From NCBI GenBank assembly GCA_035541755.1, contig DATKMQ010000173.1, forward strand, positions 1-35,522: a stretch of DNA of 35,522 nt, in the 5' to 3' direction. A program made the translations under genes and the position numbers. The notes below the pieces were generated by a model that saw only the letters and a program-made list of their open reading frames with translations, had not been told where the DNA came from and did not search any database. The stretch comes from Syntrophorhabdaceae bacterium. GTDB lineage: Bacteria; Desulfobacterota; Syntrophorhabdia; Syntrophorhabdales; Syntrophorhabdaceae. This document shows positions 32,783-35,522 of this stretch, piece by piece; the stretch's first letter is position 1, and each line of letters opens with the position of its first letter.

Positions 32783-33583
32783 CTACTCCAACTTGTACGT
32801 AACAGGCATGATAAGTTCCGCCTTCATGGGCGGCCTTGGGAAAGGCTGCACCTCCTTGATCACCGCCAGCACGTTCTTATCGAGCACCTCGTGCCCCGAG
32901 CTGACAATGATTCTCGAGTTCTCAACGCTGCCATTTTCCTTAATGAGAAAGGAGACCACAACCTTTCCCTTCCATCCCATCCTCTTTGCTATCTGAGGGT
33001 AGGTAAGATGTTTCATAATGAGATCCCTGATGTAGGCGTAATGTTCCGCGAGATATTGCTCGATGAGGAGATTTGCGTCACCCGAACCGGTGCCGTGGCC
33101 TCTTCCCGTGCCACCTCCGCTGCCTCCCTCGCCGCCCGAGCCCACGCCGAATCCGCCACCACCCGGTCCTCCCGAGCCGCCTCCGATTGAACCTGTCCCC
33201 GTGGGCGAACCGGCCGGCACGGTAGTTGCCGTCACAACATTTTCCACGGATGGCGCATCCAATGGCGCAGTTTTGGGTTGAGCGTTGTCTGCCTTATTCC
33301 TGTCGATGCTTACGGCTTGCTCGGTTAGGACTTGAGCGGCCTTCGCGGCCATTATCCTGTGAGCCACGGGCGATGGTTGCCCCTTCTTTATCTGAAAGCC
33401 CACATCCTTTATGCCGCTGCCGCCATTGCCGCCCGGCATTTCATCGCTCAAAAAGACAACCACAGGGGCATCGAGTTTTTTGTCAAACTGGCCGGCCAAC
33501 ACGATCGCGGCGCTTAGTACCACAAAATGGACGAGAAGCGATAGAACGAACTCTTTGCGTATTGATCCAATCTTTTTGTTCAT
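32783..33583 (-). CDS. tonB: TonB energy-transducing protein with a Gly-rich linker
   Basis: This is an energy transducer of 266 residues. It has an N-terminal membrane helix (VLSLLVHFVVLSAAIVLAG, residues 13-31), a linker and a C-terminal TonB domain (about residues 175-266: GWKGKVVVSFLIKENGSVEN, NVLAVIKEVQPFPRPP, VTYKLE end). The usual Pro/Glu/Lys spacer is replaced by a Gly/Ser-rich stretch (residues 129-168). The start overlaps the stop of the DUF364 gene by 4 nt. It would connect ExbBD (14.5-15.6 kb, divergent from modA) with the receptors of this island. Confidence 0.92.
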   Translation of the reverse strand: MNKKIGSIRKEFVLSLLVHFVVLSAAIVLAGQFDKKLDAPVVVFLSDEMPGGNGGSGIKDVGFQIKKGQPSPVAHRIMAAKAAQVLTEQAVSIDRNKADNAQPKTAPLDAPSVENVVTATTVPAGSPTGTGSIGGGSGGPGGGGFGVGSGGEGGSGGGTGRGHGTGSGDANLLIEQYLAEHYAYIRDLIMKHLTYPQIAKRMGWKGKVVVSFLIKENGSVENSRIIVSSGHEVLDKNVLAVIKEVQPFPRPPMKAELIMPVTYKLE

Positions 33584-34416
33584 GAATTAGCTTGATCGTT
33601 CCTTTCATCCCGGATGATATTGATCTTTCGCAAACAGGAAGCTTGAAAGAGGTGGTACGCCCCTCCTCCTTGTGCAAGGATATCGAGCATCTTGTCGACG
33701 GCGGTCACCATGGCCCCGCTCACGATATGCACATGCCTTTGGAATAGCGCATCGGGCAGGAAGCTGACCGTGGGTCCTGTGACGATCACCCGTGCGTCGG
33801 GACTCGTATAGCCGAGGAGTTCATCGATAGTTCCGTTAGCCACCGATGCACCGGTAATGATCACCGTATCGCAGCGTGGAATTATTTCTCCGGCTTTCTT
33901 CGACGGTACGTAGTATCGTATTTCATCCTTATGGAGAGACTGCCTCTTCTTTTCGATCACGTAAAGCCCGATCCCATCAATAATCTTGAGTCGCGACAGA
34001 ATAGGACTAATAGCCCCCACCATGGCTATTCTTTTTACGGATTTGAGGTTGACGACATCAAGAACGTCGCGGTTGTTTGCCATAATGTATCGATTCTTGG
34101 TAAAGAAACGAGAAGAAAGGGCGTTCAATACCACGAGACGTACTGTGTTGAGAAGCGGCGAGTCATCTGATGTATTCAGTATTTCAGAAACAGATGCGCC
34201 CCGGAGGTTTCCAGGGGCGCCAAGCTGCAGAGGCATATTGCTACAACAGGGATTCTTGTGTATGTCCGAGACAGGCGTGTATGAGACGCCCCCGGACCCG
34301 CTCGAAAGCTTCACCCCTGTAAAGAATATGCCCACAACCAATCCCTCTATGACTATGTGGTTCAGGGCTTTGCCATAAAGCCTTTGAAGGATATCTGCGG
34401 TCTCATCTACAATCAT
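33580..34416 (-). CDS. DUF364/DUF4213 putative heavy-metal chelation protein
   Basis: This 278-residue protein has the two-domain layout of the family: an N-terminal enolase-like DUF4213 domain (VEGLVVGIFFTGVKLSSG-type start, then GGVSYTPVSDI and a CC pair near residues 57-58) and a C-terminal Rossmann-like DUF364 domain (CDTVIITGASVANGTIDELL, VIVTGPTVSFLPDALFQR, VSGAMVTAVDKML). Family structures have been described as possible heavy-metal chelating proteins; the activity is not known. It is coupled to TonB by a 4-nt overlap and lies 9 bp after a TonB receptor gene. A role in releasing or re-chelating the imported metal is plausible. Confidence 0.9.
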   Translation of the reverse strand: MIVDETADILQRLYGKALNHIVIEGLVVGIFFTGVKLSSGSGGVSYTPVSDIHKNPCCSNMPLQLGAPGNLRGASVSEILNTSDDSPLLNTVRLVVLNALSSRFFTKNRYIMANNRDVLDVVNLKSVKRIAMVGAISPILSRLKIIDGIGLYVIEKKRQSLHKDEIRYYVPSKKAGEIIPRCDTVIITGASVANGTIDELLGYTSPDARVIVTGPTVSFLPDALFQRHVHIVSGAMVTAVDKMLDILAQGGGAYHLFQASCLRKINIIRDERNDQANS

Positions 34417-34425
34417 GACGATTCT

Positions 34426-35522
34426 TCAGAAGCTATATCTCACGCCTGCGAAATAAGTTCTTCCCGGTTCCGGGTAGCCGACCGCATACTCGTAATACCG
34501 ATCAAAAGCGTTATTGACGCCGGCTTCAACCATCAATCCTTCTCGTATGATGTAGGACGCTTTCATGTTGACAAGTGCAAATGCCCCTGTATTGTAGATT
34601 CCATCAGACGTTGTGCCGGTATCCGAGAGATACTCGACGCTAACTAACGTGCTTAATCCCTTGAGGGGGGTTGTGTATTTCACATAGCTAAAGATCTTGT
34701 GCACCGGAACGCTGGTCAGCCTGATATATGTGGGGCTGTACTGGTTGATAGGCGTCTCATTGTTCCTGTCAAGATACGTATAGTTGAGCCCTCCTTCGAT
34801 GTCTTTTGTGACAGATACCACTCCCTCTATTTCAATACCGTATTGCTGCACCTCCCCGATATTCTGATTCTGCGTTATTTTGGGAGCGACCGTGATGGAC
34901 TGAATGGCATTGGTAATGTCATTGTGAAAAACCGCGGTCTTAAACCGCACCTTTTTCAGGAACATATCCTCGTAACCAATCTCGTAGTTAACCGATTTTT
35001 CAGGCGCCAGACTGGGGTTGGGCAGTTTTGTTCCGAAACCTCCTGAAAATTTTTCTTTCATGGAAGGGAACCTTGTCTTCTTTTCGACGCTGGCATGGAG
35101 CTTGCCCGTATCGGAAACCAGATAGAAGAGCCCTGCTTGAGGGTTCCATGACGAGGTGGAGCCGACCGCATAGTCAAACCAACCACCAGGTACATTCTTG
35201 GGATCCCATTCGCGGGCACGAAGCCCCTCCGCTTTGTCGTGGCTAACCCCGATAATTGAGTAAAGACTTTTGGTGATATCAATGGTGTCTTCCATGCCCC
35301 AGGAGCTAATCAGATCATCGGATCTCTGCCAGGGTTCGGGCAAATTGTCGCTGCCAACCGTGTTACGCTCATTGTGGGTATCTCTTTTGTAATGGAAAGC
35401 TGTCTTAATGTTGTTTCTTGGAAGAAGGGTGGTACCCGCTTCGATGGAGCCGCCTATTGTCCAGTCGTCGTATAAGCTCCTTGCTCCAAAGCTTGTATCG
35501 TATACGCTGTAGTCTTTATTGG
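34426..35522 (-). CDS. TonB-dependent outer-membrane receptor, C-terminal part (cut by window end)
   Basis: The reading frame stays open to the window edge at 35522, so the N-terminal signal, TonB box and plug lie outside; about 365 residues of barrel are visible. Barrel features include DWTIGGSIEAGTTLLPRNNI near the top, FPSMKEKFSGGFGTKLPNPS, YEIGYEDMFLKKVRFKTAVF and the closing RTYFAGVRYSF ending in Phe. A TTG inside the frame (35343) could mimic a start but is not one. It is the first visible gene of the minus-strand island and precedes DUF364 by 9 bp. Confidence 0.92.
   Translation of the reverse strand, partial: NKDYSVYDTSFGARSLYDDWTIGGSIEAGTTLLPRNNIKTAFHYKRDTHNERNTVGSDNLPEPWQRSDDLISSWGMEDTIDITKSLYSIIGVSHDKAEGLRAREWDPKNVPGGWFDYAVGSTSSWNPQAGLFYLVSDTGKLHASVEKKTRFPSMKEKFSGGFGTKLPNPSLAPEKSVNYEIGYEDMFLKKVRFKTAVFHNDITNAIQSITVAPKITQNQNIGEVQQYGIEIEGVVSVTKDIEGGLNYTYLDRNNETPINQYSPTYIRLTSVPVHKIFSYVKYTTPLKGLSTLVSVEYLSDTGTTSDGIYNTGAFALVNMKASYIIREGLMVEAGVNNAFDRYYEYAVGYPEPGRTYFAGVRYSF

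Noticed and set aside
33063-33281. Proline-rich frame on the + strand opposite the TonB linker.
   Set aside because: It is the complement of the Gly codons of TonB and has no independent support.

Overview
This window reads like the chromosome of an anaerobic, Gram-negative bacterium. Outer-membrane TonB-dependent receptors, ExbB/ExbD and a lipoprotein show the Gram-negative envelope. A FmdE-family protein, a DUF364 protein, a DUF169 protein, an orphan TctC-type binding protein and a radical SAM protein with extra Cys clusters are typical of syntrophic or sulfate-reducing Desulfobacterota (a Syntrophorhabdus-like lineage is my best guess). The taxonomic call is inference from gene content. 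No rRNA, tRNA, CRISPR array, insertion sequence or phage gene was seen.

Region 1 (about 0.2-6.0 kb, + strand) is a catabolic cassette for an acidic sugar or hydroxy acid. It holds a periplasmic tricarboxylate-type binding protein, an IclR regulator, the split small and large parts of a UxaA (altronate dehydratase-type) enzyme, a DUF169 protein, an enolase-superfamily dehydratase and a small CPGC-containing DUF3088 protein. Region 2 (6.1-11.9 kb) is mixed housekeeping: a lipoprotein, a roughly 0.9 kb stretch with only a possible decayed gene, a PAC2-family protein, a stand-alone response regulator, an unknown protein next to a class II photolyase, a pyridoxamine-phosphate-oxidase-fold protein and an unlisted 58-residue Cys-rich small protein.

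Region 3 (12-15.6 kb) holds modABC (molybdate uptake, - strand) and, divergently, exbB-exbD (+ strand). The 150-bp region between them carries two ModE-box-like palindromes, each overlapping the -10 element of one of two good sigma70-type promoters. This is a direct sequence hint that TonB energisation is under molybdate (or tungstate) control.

Region 4 (15.6-35.5 kb, all - strand) is a large, tightly packed island. In transcription order it runs: TonB receptor (cut by the window end), DUF364 putative heavy-metal chelation protein, TonB, FmdE-family protein, SAM methyltransferase, second TonB receptor, second methyltransferase, two tandem binding proteins, FecCD-type permease, ATPase, third methyltransferase, third binding protein, third TonB receptor, an aberrant MoeA-like protein, a flavodoxin, a radical SAM protein and an unrecognised 382-residue protein. 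Many genes overlap by 4 nt or are separated by under 40 nt. TonB lies here without ExbB/ExbD, while ExbB/ExbD lie next to modABC without TonB, so the two loci look like halves of one machine.

The main hypothesis is a TonB-dependent metal acquisition system. The metal, perhaps molybdenum or tungsten as a chelate, would be taken across the outer membrane, handed to binding proteins with a conserved Cys/His/Glu motif, imported by one ABC transporter, and processed by chelation, methyl-transfer and MoeA-like proteins. The substrate is not proven by the sequence; nickel, cobalt, iron chelates or a tetrapyrrole remain alternatives.
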